Shown: positions 21,291-29,168 of the stretch, in pieces
Layout: the number at the start of each line of letters is the position of its first letter
Numbering within the stretch: position 1 is the first letter of the stretch
Virus record (IMG/VR): IMGVR_UViG_3300028873_000026
Coordinates: 1 to 58,646 of that record
From: a virus
Direction: 5' to 3' (one strand)
Length of the DNA stretch: 58,646 nucleotides
Program-made: the position numbers and the translations under genes
The notes under the pieces: model-generated
Told to the model about the DNA's origin: nothing
The model's database searches: none
What the model saw: only the letters and a program-made list of their open reading frames with translations

Positions 21291-22517
21291 ATGAATGATC
21301 CCGGCAAAGTCGTCACTGACTACAGCGATCTCGATGTGAACTTCCTCACAAGGGAGCTTGATCGAGCCAAGAGCCAGCTGTTCAGCCACAAGTATGCGGC
21401 CTTCTATGGGCCGCTGCTGTGCTCGCTGAACTTCTTCTGGACTCCAGACATGCGGACAGCCGCTACAGACGGCGTGAACCTCATGTGGAACCCTTATTGG
21501 TTCCTCAAACTTTCCCCGAAGTCCAGAGTCACCGTGCTCTTTCACGAAATCAAGCATCCTGCGCTGCTTCACTTTCACCGACAGGGGGAGAGAAACGCCA
21601 AGATCTGGAATTACGCCACCGACATCAAGATCAACAACGAACTCGAGGACGACGGCTTTTCATTCGAAGAGCTCAAATGGTGTTGGAAGGACCAGACCTA
21701 TCGGGGCATGGTGGAAGAGGACATCTACGATGCCCTCATCACTGCCGGCACAGCGCCTCAGCATGGCGCTTGGGGACAGTTCCATCCTCAAGCCGGCTCG
21801 TCCACGACCGATCCTCAAGGACAAGGCCAGAGCCAATTCCCGGATGACGGCACCGATATGTTCCCCAACGGACCCATGTCGAAGGAGGACATGGCCCAGG
21901 CCGTGAACAACGCCATCATGGCTCAGCAGCAGGCCAAACTCGCTGGAGCTGGGCAAATGCCAGGTGACATCGAAGCCCTGCTCACACAGTTCCTGGCTCC
22001 AATCGTGCCCTGGGAGCAGTACCTGCATCGCTTCATGCAGGAGCTCGCAGAGAACGGCTTCACTTGGAGCAGGCCAAACCGGAGGTTTGCCGACATCTAT
22101 CTGCCCTCTCGCTACGAGGACGAAGGGGCTCTCGATCACCTGATCTATTTCGAGGACACGTCTGGTTCGATCTCGGACAAGGATGCGCTGCGTTTCAACA
22201 GCGAATTTAAGTACGTGAAGGACCATTACAAGCCCAAGAAAATGACCCTCGTTCAGTTCGACACGATCATCCAAAGTGAGCAGGTCTACACCGAGGAGGA
22301 TCCTTTCGATCAGGTCATGATCAAAGGTCGGGGCGGCACAGATCTCACGCCTGTTCGTGAGTATATCTTGAAGCACCGGCCCACTGCGGCCATCGTGTTC
22401 TCAGATATGCAGTGTGCTCCGATGGAGCCTTTGGGCTTCGAAATCCCCATTCTTTGGGTTGTCATCAGTAATCGAGGCGCTAAGGTGCCCTTCGGACAAG
22501 TCATCCACATTCGATAG
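21291..22517 (+). CDS. VWA-domain protein with metallopeptidase-like N-terminus (N4 gp25-like)
   Basis: 408 residues. The N-terminal domain has an HExxH motif (LFHEIKHPALLHFH, His85, Glu86, His89), as in the putative metallopeptidase domain that pairs with VWA domains. A low-complexity Gln/Pro linker follows (about 170-225). The C-terminal VWA fold has an intact MIDAS motif (EDTSGSIS, about 287-294). It is coupled to the MoxR ATPase. Whether the HExxH site is proteolytic is not known for the family. Confidence 0.85.
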   Translation: MNDPGKVVTDYSDLDVNFLTRELDRAKSQLFSHKYAAFYGPLLCSLNFFWTPDMRTAATDGVNLMWNPYWFLKLSPKSRVTVLFHEIKHPALLHFHRQGERNAKIWNYATDIKINNELEDDGFSFEELKWCWKDQTYRGMVEEDIYDALITAGTAPQHGAWGQFHPQAGSSTTDPQGQGQSQFPDDGTDMFPNGPMSKEDMAQAVNNAIMAQQQAKLAGAGQMPGDIEALLTQFLAPIVPWEQYLHRFMQELAENGFTWSRPNRRFADIYLPSRYEDEGALDHLIYFEDTSGSISDKDALRFNSEFKYVKDHYKPKKMTLVQFDTIIQSEQVYTEEDPFDQVMIKGRGGTDLTPVREYILKHRPTAAIVFSDMQCAPMEPLGFEIPILWVVISNRGAKVPFGQVIHIR

Positions 22518-22524
22518 GGAACTC

Positions 22525-22971
22525 ATGGCCGTCAACGGTAAGACTATGTTGGAGCTCGCTCCGATCAAAGACATGCTGACTTCGAAGCAATACGCTCACG
22601 GAGTCAGCTATGGTTTCAGCGAAGCGGGCTACGACATTCGCATCAAGCAGAAGATCGTCTTGGATGCGTGCCATAAATTCTCGATTGCCTCGGCAATCGA
22701 AAAGTTCGACATGCCCAACACTCTCATGGGCATAGTCCACGATAAATCCACCTGGGCTCGTCGTGGGCTCTCGGTCTTCAACACAGTGATCGAGCCGGGC
22801 TGGAAAGGTTTTCTGACCCTGGAGCTCGTCTACCACGGTCCCGGAGATCTGGTTATCCCTGCTGGTTCAGGCATCGCCCAAGTCATCTTCCACCTGGTCA
22901 CCGACCCGGTTGCTTACGATGGACGGTATCAGAACCAAGCAGATGAACCCGTAGCCGCTATTTCTGCTTAA
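22525..22971 (+). CDS. dCTP deaminase-like protein
   Basis: 148 residues from an ATG eight bases after the VWA gene. dCTP deaminase/dUTPase-superfamily signatures: SEAGYDIRIK, HDKSTWARRGL, VIEPGWKGFLTLE with the catalytic Glu, IPAGSGIAQVIFH and YDGRYQNQ. The enzyme converts dCTP to dUTP (or directly to dUMP in bifunctional forms) and supplies the substrate for ThyX encoded 1 kb downstream. It is shorter than cellular Dcd (about 190 residues). Confidence 0.85.
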   Translation: MAVNGKTMLELAPIKDMLTSKQYAHGVSYGFSEAGYDIRIKQKIVLDACHKFSIASAIEKFDMPNTLMGIVHDKSTWARRGLSVFNTVIEPGWKGFLTLELVYHGPGDLVIPAGSGIAQVIFHLVTDPVAYDGRYQNQADEPVAAISA

Positions 22972-22992
22972 ACTTACATTGAAGTTGTACAT

Positions 22993-23031
22993 AGCCTATT
23001 GCCATTCATCTTGAGTGTGTCATAGGCTTTT
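22993..23031 (+). terminator. Weak terminator-like hairpin
   Basis: AGCCTAT (22993-22999) and ATAGGCT (23022-23028) enclose a 22-base loop, followed by a short T run. It comes 20 bases after the dCTP deaminase gene. The large loop and short T tract make efficient termination uncertain. Confidence 0.4.
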
Positions 23032-23067
23032 CCTCGTTGAGATCTCACAACGAATAGGACAACGAAT

Positions 23068-23205
23068 ATGGCGAAGAGCGGCAGCAAGATGAGCGGCGGC
23101 GGCAAGACTCCCCCGAGCGCGACGAAGAGCGGCAGTCAGAAGCCGGCCAACAAGGGTTCGCGAGCGATCGGCGCCGTCAGCGGCACGGCCGGCAAGAAGT
23201 GGTGA
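23068..23205 (+). CDS. Very basic small protein
   Basis: 45 residues, too short for usual calls. ATG with AGGA upstream. The sequence is mostly Lys, Ser, Gly and Ala (start MAKSGSKMSGGGK, end SGTAGKKW), disordered and strongly positive, as in small nucleic-acid-binding or histone-tail-like peptides. Its GC content is visibly higher than that of the flanks. A strong terminator follows, so it may form its own transcript. Function unknown. Confidence 0.6.
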   Translation: MAKSGSKMSGGGKTPPSATKSGSQKPANKGSRAIGAVSGTAGKKW

Positions 23206-23241
23206 GCTAACGCTCCCCAAAACTCCCACAGTTTTTCTTAG

Positions 23242-23266
23242 AGGCAGCCAGTTTGGCTGCCTTTTT
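23242..23266 (+). terminator. Rho-independent terminator
   Basis: A perfect 9-bp stem AGGCAGCCA/TGGCTGCCT around a 3-base loop, followed by a T run (TTTTCTTTT). It ends the transcript of the small basic protein. Confidence 0.9.
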
Positions 23267-23288
23267 CTTTTCAGCAGAGGAGGCACAA

Positions 23289-23489
23289 ATGGAAATGTTC
23301 TCAGACGTTTACATCACCTATACGAACTGCCGCGGCGAGACTTCTCGCCGGCATATCCGGCCCCTGCATTGGTTCATCGGGTCCAACGAGTGGCATCCCA
23401 AGTGGCTGCTCGAAGCCGAGGATCTCGACAAGAAAGAGATCCGCTATTTCGCCATGACCGGCATCACCAAGTGGGAGGAAATCCATTGA
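23289..23489 (+). CDS. Small WYL-like hypothetical protein
   Basis: 66 residues from an ATG preceded by GAGGAGG. The pattern DVYITYTNCRGETSRRHIRP, then WLLEAEDLDKKEIRYFAM recalls the Sm-like beta fold of WYL domains that bind ligands or nucleic acid. It overlaps the MazG-like gene (TGATG). The resemblance is by eye only. Confidence 0.6.
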   Translation: MEMFSDVYITYTNCRGETSRRHIRPLHWFIGSNEWHPKWLLEAEDLDKKEIRYFAMTGITKWEEIH

Positions 23490-24055
23490 TGCAGCTCGAC
23501 AAGCTCTGGGAGCTGGAGATCGGCGAGTGGATGCACGCTTGCTTTCACGGCGTCTCCGATCCCGAGACCGGCAAAGATCTCAACATCGTGAACGACCCGG
23601 ACGAGCGTAATCATCGCTTCCTTGAAGAGGCGCTTGAGCTTGTCCAGGCCTGCGGCTGCACTCGCTACGACGCCCATGCTCTTGTTGATTACGTGTTCGG
23701 TCGACCAGTCGGCGAGAAATTCCAGGAAGTCGGCGGCGTCATGGTCACGCTGACTGCACTTTGCAACGCGCACAGGATCAGCATCGTCAAGGCAGCCTTG
23801 GCTGAGCTTCGCCGGATCTGGACGAAAGTCGAGCAGATTCGAGCCAAGCAAAAAACAAAGCCCCAGCTTCGCTTCCAGAAAAAAGAAATCAGCCAGATCG
23901 GCGAACTTTATCGCCGAATCGCTCACCTCGAAAGGCAGCGAGACGACCTCCACAAGCACAACAATGAACTTCGGGATCGAGCCATGAAGGCTGAAGATCG
24001 CCACCGGAGGTTCATTCAGTCCTTCAAAGATACCACCGCAGCGGACTTGCTATGA
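23489..24055 (+). CDS. MazG-like NTP pyrophosphohydrolase with coiled-coil tail
   Basis: 188 residues. The first 95 carry a MazG-type all-helical domain: RNHRFLEEALELVQACG has the ExxxE metal site, and YVFGRPVGEKFQEVGGVMVT supplies the second acidic helix. Such enzymes hydrolyse non-canonical or excess NTPs to NMPs. The last 90 residues are a Lys/Arg-rich coiled coil (IAHLERQRDDLHKHNNEL) not present in simple MazG proteins. Coupled to ThyX, it fits nucleotide pool control. Confidence 0.75.
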   Translation: MQLDKLWELEIGEWMHACFHGVSDPETGKDLNIVNDPDERNHRFLEEALELVQACGCTRYDAHALVDYVFGRPVGEKFQEVGGVMVTLTALCNAHRISIVKAALAELRRIWTKVEQIRAKQKTKPQLRFQKKEISQIGELYRRIAHLERQRDDLHKHNNELRDRAMKAEDRHRRFIQSFKDTTAADLL

Positions 24056-24978
24056 CCACCATCAGCGCCAAATCGATCCTCGCTTCGAGGCACGCCCTCG
24101 ACCACAACATCGTCGGCCACACGATCCTGTGTCGCTACCCTCGGCCTATCCATGCCGAGGTGCTGACGCACAAGGTGTTCTCTCGGAACGCAGGCTCCAG
24201 CCGTGCCCTTCCGGTAAAACGTCTGATCCAGGACGTGATCAATGATCCCTTCGTGCCTCTTTATTGGGGTGCGAACCAGAAAGGAATGCAGGCGGGCGAA
24301 GAGATCAACACCCAGGTTTGGGTGTCTGACCAGATACAGCCTAAACGCAGTCGTACTCGCAGCCTCACCCGTGAACAAGCCTGGGAACGGGCTATGTGGC
24401 TTGCCATCGATATGGCTGAAGCCTTCGATGCGGCCGGCTACCACAAGCAGATCGTGAACAGGCTTTTGGAGCCCTTCAGCCACATCACCGTGCTGATCAC
24501 GAGCACCCAATGGTCGAACTTCCTGGCTCTTAGGGACCATCCGGACGCCGAACCGCATATCCAGATTCTCGCTCGCGAGATCCGAAAAGCGATCGAAGGC
24601 GCTGATGTTCGAACTCTTCAGCCCGGTCAGTGGCATCTGCCATTTATCACAGATGAGGATCGTGCCGACCTTGCCGGGTTCTACAATCCAGACGAGGAAG
24701 CCTATCAAGAAGGTCTAAGAAAGCTCTCTGTCGCTCGATGTGCGTCGACCTCGTACAAAACCGTCGAGGGCTTCGACATGACTTTGGAGAGGGCCTTGGC
24801 GATCTACGACAAGCTCCGGACGGCCGACATCCTTCATGCTTCGCCGTTCGAGCATCAGTTCCAAATGGACGAGCCCGGCTCAGGTTTTCACGGTAAGTGG
24901 CTGAATGAACACCTGGGTGGAAACCTTGGCCCTGGGGTTATCCAACTTAGGAAGACACTCCCGAACGAGTGCCTCTAG
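24052..24978 (+). CDS. thyX: FAD-dependent thymidylate synthase
   Basis: 308 residues, ATGA overlap. The ThyX signature appears in the variant form AEVLTHKVFSRNAGSSRALP (about 35-54), as in the longer phage and alphaproteobacterial ThyX-like group, with LLEPFSHITVLITSTQWSNF and later ARCASTSY and SPFEHQF. It methylates dUMP to dTMP using methylene-THF and FADH2. The usual RHRxxS appears as THKxxS. Located with dCTP deaminase, MazG-like and dNMP kinase functions. Confidence 0.88.
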   Translation: MTTISAKSILASRHALDHNIVGHTILCRYPRPIHAEVLTHKVFSRNAGSSRALPVKRLIQDVINDPFVPLYWGANQKGMQAGEEINTQVWVSDQIQPKRSRTRSLTREQAWERAMWLAIDMAEAFDAAGYHKQIVNRLLEPFSHITVLITSTQWSNFLALRDHPDAEPHIQILAREIRKAIEGADVRTLQPGQWHLPFITDEDRADLAGFYNPDEEAYQEGLRKLSVARCASTSYKTVEGFDMTLERALAIYDKLRTADILHASPFEHQFQMDEPGSGFHGKWLNEHLGGNLGPGVIQLRKTLPNECL

Positions 24979-24989
24979 GTTCCTTTAAT

Positions 24990-25018
24990 TTGACCTGATT
25001 CGCTTCTTGTTTCATGAT
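24990..25018 (+). promoter_or_regulatory. Sigma-70-type promoter for excisionase/integrase
   Basis: TTGACC (24990-24995), a 17-base spacer and CATGAT (25013-25018) match host -35/-10 elements at the ideal spacing. It lies 35 bases before the excisionase-like gene in an AT-rich gap, so the lysogeny cassette could be read by host polymerase independently of phage polymerases. Confidence 0.5.
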
Positions 25019-25052
25019 TCCTTTTAGAGGATAAAATTGTGGAACAAGGTCG

Positions 25053-25442
25053 ATGAGCGTGCGAGTTCCGATTGACGAGATCGCAGAAAGGCTGTGTGTC
25101 AGCCGGCGTGCTATCTACAATATGGCTGCTCTGGGGGACATCCCTGGAGCGGCCAAGTTCGGAAGGCACTGGACATTCGACAAAGCGAAGTTCGAGCGCT
25201 GGATCCTCGACCGTGAGAAATTATGCCACGAGCAGGGACTTCTTCGAAGGGCGATGAGAAAAACCTCTACCAGCGAAATGGCGTCTGGTGGCTCAAAGCG
25301 TATATCGACAATGTCGAGTACCGAGAAAGTCTTAGAACGAACAATCTCCGAGATGCTCGGCAAAGACGGGACAAGCGGATCAAGGCGCTCCAGGACGCCG
25401 CACGCTTCAACATCCACCAACACACATGGGATGAGGCGGTAG
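25053..25442 (+). CDS. Excisionase-like MerR/HTH protein
   Basis: 129 residues. The first 55 match DNA-binding excisionase-type HTH proteins: VPIDEIAERLCVSRRAIYNM, then GDIPGAAKFGRHWTFDKAKF and ERWI. The rest is Ser/Thr/Arg-rich and coincides with the integrase gene in another frame for 220 bases, an unusually long overlap. The functional protein may end earlier, or the tail may be a by-product. Likely role: directing excision, or controlling integrase. Confidence 0.65.
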   Translation: MSVRVPIDEIAERLCVSRRAIYNMAALGDIPGAAKFGRHWTFDKAKFERWILDREKLCHEQGLLRRAMRKTSTSEMASGGSKRISTMSSTEKVLERTISEMLGKDGTSGSRRSRTPHASTSTNTHGMRR

Positions 25443-26272
25443 CCTCATGGTGGGCTCACGCCAAAGCTGACCTCAGTCCCCAGACGGCCAAACGGTATGG
25501 CGTCAGCTTCAAGCAGTGCTTACCCTTCCTGCAAGGCAAAGACATAGAGGCCATCGACGGCTCGACGATCAGCGCCATAATGGCTTCCCGTAGAGCTGCT
25601 GGCGTCAAGCCGGCCACGATTCGCAGAGACCTGACGGCGATCTCCCGTGTCCTAGAATTCGCCGAGGGCGAGGGCTGGCGAGAGGGCAATCCCACACTCA
25701 GCAAGCGACGAACGATCAAAGAGCGCCGAGATCCGATCGTGCTTCCCAAACCCGATGAGGTCGAGGAAATGATCGAGGCTTGCTCCTCCCATTTTGCCTC
25801 CCTGGTTCGCGGAGCCTGGTACACTGGCTGTCGTCAAGGAGAGCTGGTCAATGCCAAGTGGCGAGACTTCAACGAAGCCGCTGGGACACTCGAAGTCACT
25901 GGCAAGGGCAACAAGCGAAGGGTCTTCACCCTCTCGGATCGAGCCCTGGAGCTCTTCAAGAGCCAGAAAGCCAAGAGGCTCTCAGCCACCCATCCGATTT
26001 TTCCCGCTGAAAGTGGAGAAGCGTTTGCCGAAGCGGCGTCCGACTACACACACTTTAGGCGTAGAAAGCTTCTCGATGCAGAGAAGGCCGGACAGTCGTT
26101 TCGACGCTTCCGTTTTCACGATTTGCGTCATCTATTCGCCGTGGAGTATCTACGGGGAGAGAGAGCCAGCATCTATCGGCTCTCAAAAACCCTCGGTCAT
26201 ACGAGCGTCAAGACAACGGAGATCTATCTCGAGTTCCTGACCCCGGAGGAAGCCGAAAGGGTCAAGGAGTGA
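25223..26272 (+). CDS. int: Tyrosine recombinase integrase
   Basis: 349 residues. N-terminal arm-binding domain (NLYQRNGVWWLKAYIDNVEY), SAM-like core-binding domain (about 70-155), then the catalytic domain with all key residues: Arg204 in YTGCRQGEL, Lys229 region in VTGKGNKR, His299 and Arg302 in FHDLRH, His326 in LGHTS, and Tyr335 in TTEIYLEF. It catalyses site-specific recombination between attP and a host tRNA gene. The stop codon lies four bases before the first arm-type repeat of attP. Intact by all visible criteria. Confidence 0.94.
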   Translation: MPRAGTSSKGDEKNLYQRNGVWWLKAYIDNVEYRESLRTNNLRDARQRRDKRIKALQDAARFNIHQHTWDEAVASWWAHAKADLSPQTAKRYGVSFKQCLPFLQGKDIEAIDGSTISAIMASRRAAGVKPATIRRDLTAISRVLEFAEGEGWREGNPTLSKRRTIKERRDPIVLPKPDEVEEMIEACSSHFASLVRGAWYTGCRQGELVNAKWRDFNEAAGTLEVTGKGNKRRVFTLSDRALELFKSQKAKRLSATHPIFPAESGEAFAEAASDYTHFRRRKLLDAEKAGQSFRRFRFHDLRHLFAVEYLRGERASIYRLSKTLGHTSVKTTEIYLEFLTPEEAERVKE

Positions 26273-26275
26273 GAG

Positions 26276-26530
26276 CAGCACAAGAACCAGCACAATCATA
26301 CGGCTTCAGCAGGTATGTTATAGGACTAAGTAGCTGAAGTCATTGAGTTAGGAAGGATGGCCGAGTGGTTTAAGGCAGCGGTCTTGAAAACCCATTCCGG
26401 CTTCTTCCAACAAAATTTAAGAAATCCGATTTTAGTAATCATTTCAATGCGCTACCTACAAGATATACTGCGCATTTAGGGTCCTGTCAGACTCCTTTAA
26501 GGTACACAAACCAGCACAGCAAACAGCACA
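26276..26530 (+). other. attP: attP with tRNA-Ser-derived core and paired arm sites
   Basis: The core at 26351-26392 is identical in plan to the 5' half of a bacterial tRNA-Ser(UGA): acceptor strand, D arm (GGCCGAGTGG) and anticodon loop (GTCTTGAAAACC). It then diverges. Flanking it are two pairs of CAGCACA, at 26276 and 26288 on the left and at 26512 and 26524 on the right. All four are in the same orientation, each pair with a 12-base period. This is the layout of a phage attP with arm-type integrase sites. Integration would split a host tRNA-Ser gene and presumably restore it. Confidence 0.8.
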
Positions 26531-26583
26531 ATTTGTTCCCTCTATGTTTTCTTAGGGGAACGGATTCGCGCTGGTTTTCGCTT

Positions 26584-26620
26584 GTCATTTGTTTTCTGAC
26601 TAGCAGAAACAACGAATGAC
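26584..26620. repeat. Inverted repeat before rIIA
   Basis: GTCATT...AATGAC encloses TTTTCTG-ACTAG-CAGAAA, giving a two-part hairpin about 37 bases long, 37 bases before the rIIA start. There is no T run, so it is more likely an operator, an RNA-stability element or part of attP than a terminator. Confidence 0.5.
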
Positions 26621-26656
26621 TATTAGTTCTCCAAAACTGAACCAAGGAACGAAACC

Positions 26657-29158
26657 ATGCAGGTCACTCACGCTGCCGACCACATCACCCACGCAGTCAT
26701 CGGAGGCGCCAAGACCATCGAGTTCGGGATCTCCAACGACGCAGCGTTCTTTCAGATCCTGAGCAGCTCGCTCTATTCGAACCAGCGCCTGGCTGTCGCT
26801 CGTGAGGTGCTCTGCAACGCCTGGGATGCTCATATCCGGGCCGGAATCACCGATCGACCGGTCAAAGTCGAGGTCACCGACGAGAAGATCGTCGTCCGGG
26901 ACTACGCTTTCGGCATTGCTCCCGACATGATGGGGCCTCTCTACGGCACCTATGGCGGCTCCGACAAGAAGAACAACGGCACGGAAACGGGCGGTTTCGG
27001 TCTGGGCTGCAAGAGCCCCTTCGCCTACGGCGATCACTTCGAGGTCGTCTCGTACCACTGCGGGACGAAGACGATCTACAACCTCTCGAAGAGCTCGGCC
27101 GACAAGTTCGGCAAGCCAGGCATCACCCCGATTGTCTCCATTCCCACGCAGGAAACGGGCCTTCAGGTCACCATTCCTCTGAAGACCCGCGGTGATCGTG
27201 GAGTCTTCGAACATCACTTCAGCAGTGTCGCCTTCAACGGCGAGATGAACGTGCTGATCAACGGCCAGCAGGCGCCCAACATCCCGCTCTCCAAGGCCCA
27301 GGGCAACTGGCTGCTCGCCACAGAAGGCATCGGAGACCTTCATGGGATCCGGATCTATGTGCGCTATGGCAACGTCATCTATCCCGTGCCCCAGCATGAA
27401 GAGATTCGTTCGCTCTATGGGCAAGTCATCTCCTTCCTGAACTTGTTTTCAGGGCGGTATGAAGCTGAGGCCTACAAGATCGTGTTCCAGGCGAAGCCGG
27501 ACACAATCTCGGTCACCCCATCTCGTGAGTCCCTGTCCATGCAGGAACACACGATCAAAGCGATCCGAGAGATCTTTCAGGATTTCTTGAGTGAACAGCT
27601 CAGCGTTCAGATCGCCAAAGAGGCTGAAGGACTTCTGCTGACCCAGATCGAGTACGCCAAGGAGCAGCGTCTCATCGGTGAACTGATGTCTCCGTTGAAG
27701 AACCTGCCCGGTCTGAAGAACAAACAGACCGACGACATCAAGTTCCTCGGCAATATCCAGGATCTGACGGCGCAATACACCCGTCGAAACTATCCGGGAA
27801 CGAGCAGTTTCTATCGGAAGGACATGGGACTTCGGATCGATACCGCTATCGAGCTCGGAGTGGGTGATCGTGGCACGCTGAACCAAGTGAAGCACCGCCT
27901 CACCACAGATCTCCCCAAAAAGAGGCCTGTTCGGGTGGATGCCAAAGGTCATCCGCACTACATCGCTCCGCTCAGTGCCCATTCCTGGTTCAAAAAGCGA
28001 GTTCTTCGTCCCCTTTATCGGGACTTAGAGGCCAGTCCAGTGATGGATCGGCAGAGACTCTACATTGGGGATGAGAATTCCTATGTAGTGGGCCACCTCG
28101 CTCCGCCTCACAGCTTGCGCTACAAAGAATATGGAGACTATCTCTCCATTCTGCGCAAGGTTGTGGTGCTCACTTATGCCAAGAAGGACATTTGGCATAA
28201 GGTCCGGTATGACCGAGAAGTGCTGACCCACGGTTCATCCAGTGGTGTCTGGCTCTACCACGCTCCTCTTTCGAGGACGAAGATCAATGAGATCCGAAAG
28301 TTCTTCACTGATCGGAACTTCATCGTGGTCGACTGGACCTCGGAAGTTAACTGGGCAAAGCATAAGACCTACAAAGCTCCAGTCGTTACCGATGAAGTTC
28401 GGCTTCCCAAGCCCAAGCTTGAAGGTTTCCCTGCTCTCAACGGCGTTCATGTGCCGAACAGGCAGACTCGGGTCGACAACTGCTTCCGAGAAGGTGCTCC
28501 TCGGGTAGACAATCCTCTCTTTTATATTCGAGTGATCTACTCGAAGGCAGAGATCCGGGGGTTCGACCTCAATCAGTTCGAGACAAGTGCAGCGAACATC
28601 ATCGTCAAGCTCTTCGGAGATGTGTGCGCTGTTGTTCGAACTGAACCTCAAGAGAAGAAATTCAAGGAACAAGGTCTAATGGAGCTCACTGACTATGTGG
28701 TGAACTACGTCTGCAACGAAGTCACCACGTCTCCGTCGCTCCAGGCCTATTGGCCTGAGTGCGTCAATCGAGACGTCATCAACAAATCAAACGGCACAGT
28801 AGCAAATCAGTTGCTGTCGGCTCTATTCGACATCGAAGAAGTACGAGCAGCTTTTGGGCTCAAGTCTGTCCTGAACAGCCATGATCTGATGGTGCTTTCG
28901 CTTTGGCGTTATCTTGTAGAGACGGGTGTCTACAGCCACAAAATAAAGGATAACCCTGCGTTTATTGCGGCTGAACGTCATGTAAAGTCTCAGCCGTTTT
29001 CGAGGATCATCACTGATACTCGAAATAACGCCAATTCGAACGCTTTCGTCGATTTGCTGAACTTCACAAAGCTTCAGCAGATCCTGCGGAACCCGTCCGC
29101 AAAGGCTGACGGCAGTCTCGATCGGATTGCCAAGCTCACACATGCCCTTCTGGGCTGA
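26657..29158 (+). CDS. rIIA: rIIA-like protein
   Basis: 833 residues from an ATG with CCAAGGAAC upstream. A GHKL ATPase domain is visible: ALCNAWDAH-type N box (EVLCNAWDAHIRAG), DYAFGIAPDMMG (G1) and TGGFGLGCKSPFAYGDHF (G2). A long C-terminal region carries no known domain. rIIA-like proteins are membrane-associated and in T4 help avoid exclusion by lambda Rex. N4-like phages carry an rIIA/rIIB pair at this point in the map. It directly follows attP. Confidence 0.88.
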   Translation: MQVTHAADHITHAVIGGAKTIEFGISNDAAFFQILSSSLYSNQRLAVAREVLCNAWDAHIRAGITDRPVKVEVTDEKIVVRDYAFGIAPDMMGPLYGTYGGSDKKNNGTETGGFGLGCKSPFAYGDHFEVVSYHCGTKTIYNLSKSSADKFGKPGITPIVSIPTQETGLQVTIPLKTRGDRGVFEHHFSSVAFNGEMNVLINGQQAPNIPLSKAQGNWLLATEGIGDLHGIRIYVRYGNVIYPVPQHEEIRSLYGQVISFLNLFSGRYEAEAYKIVFQAKPDTISVTPSRESLSMQEHTIKAIREIFQDFLSEQLSVQIAKEAEGLLLTQIEYAKEQRLIGELMSPLKNLPGLKNKQTDDIKFLGNIQDLTAQYTRRNYPGTSSFYRKDMGLRIDTAIELGVGDRGTLNQVKHRLTTDLPKKRPVRVDAKGHPHYIAPLSAHSWFKKRVLRPLYRDLEASPVMDRQRLYIGDENSYVVGHLAPPHSLRYKEYGDYLSILRKVVVLTYAKKDIWHKVRYDREVLTHGSSSGVWLYHAPLSRTKINEIRKFFTDRNFIVVDWTSEVNWAKHKTYKAPVVTDEVRLPKPKLEGFPALNGVHVPNRQTRVDNCFREGAPRVDNPLFYIRVIYSKAEIRGFDLNQFETSAANIIVKLFGDVCAVVRTEPQEKKFKEQGLMELTDYVVNYVCNEVTTSPSLQAYWPECVNRDVINKSNGTVANQLLSALFDIEEVRAAFGLKSVLNSHDLMVLSLWRYLVETGVYSHKIKDNPAFIAAERHVKSQPFSRIITDTRNNANSNAFVDLLNFTKLQQILRNPSAKADGSLDRIAKLTHALLG

Positions 29159-29168
29159 AGGACCCTCA

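Noticed and set aside
25251-25266. A -1 frameshift site fusing excisionase and integrase
   Set aside because: The A-rich stretch (AGA AAA ACC in the excisionase frame) does not fit a standard slippery heptamer, and the integrase has its own plausible start.
26351-26392. A functional tRNA-Ser gene
   Set aside because: Only the 5' half is present; the variable arm, T arm and acceptor end are missing, so it is an attachment core and not a tRNA gene.
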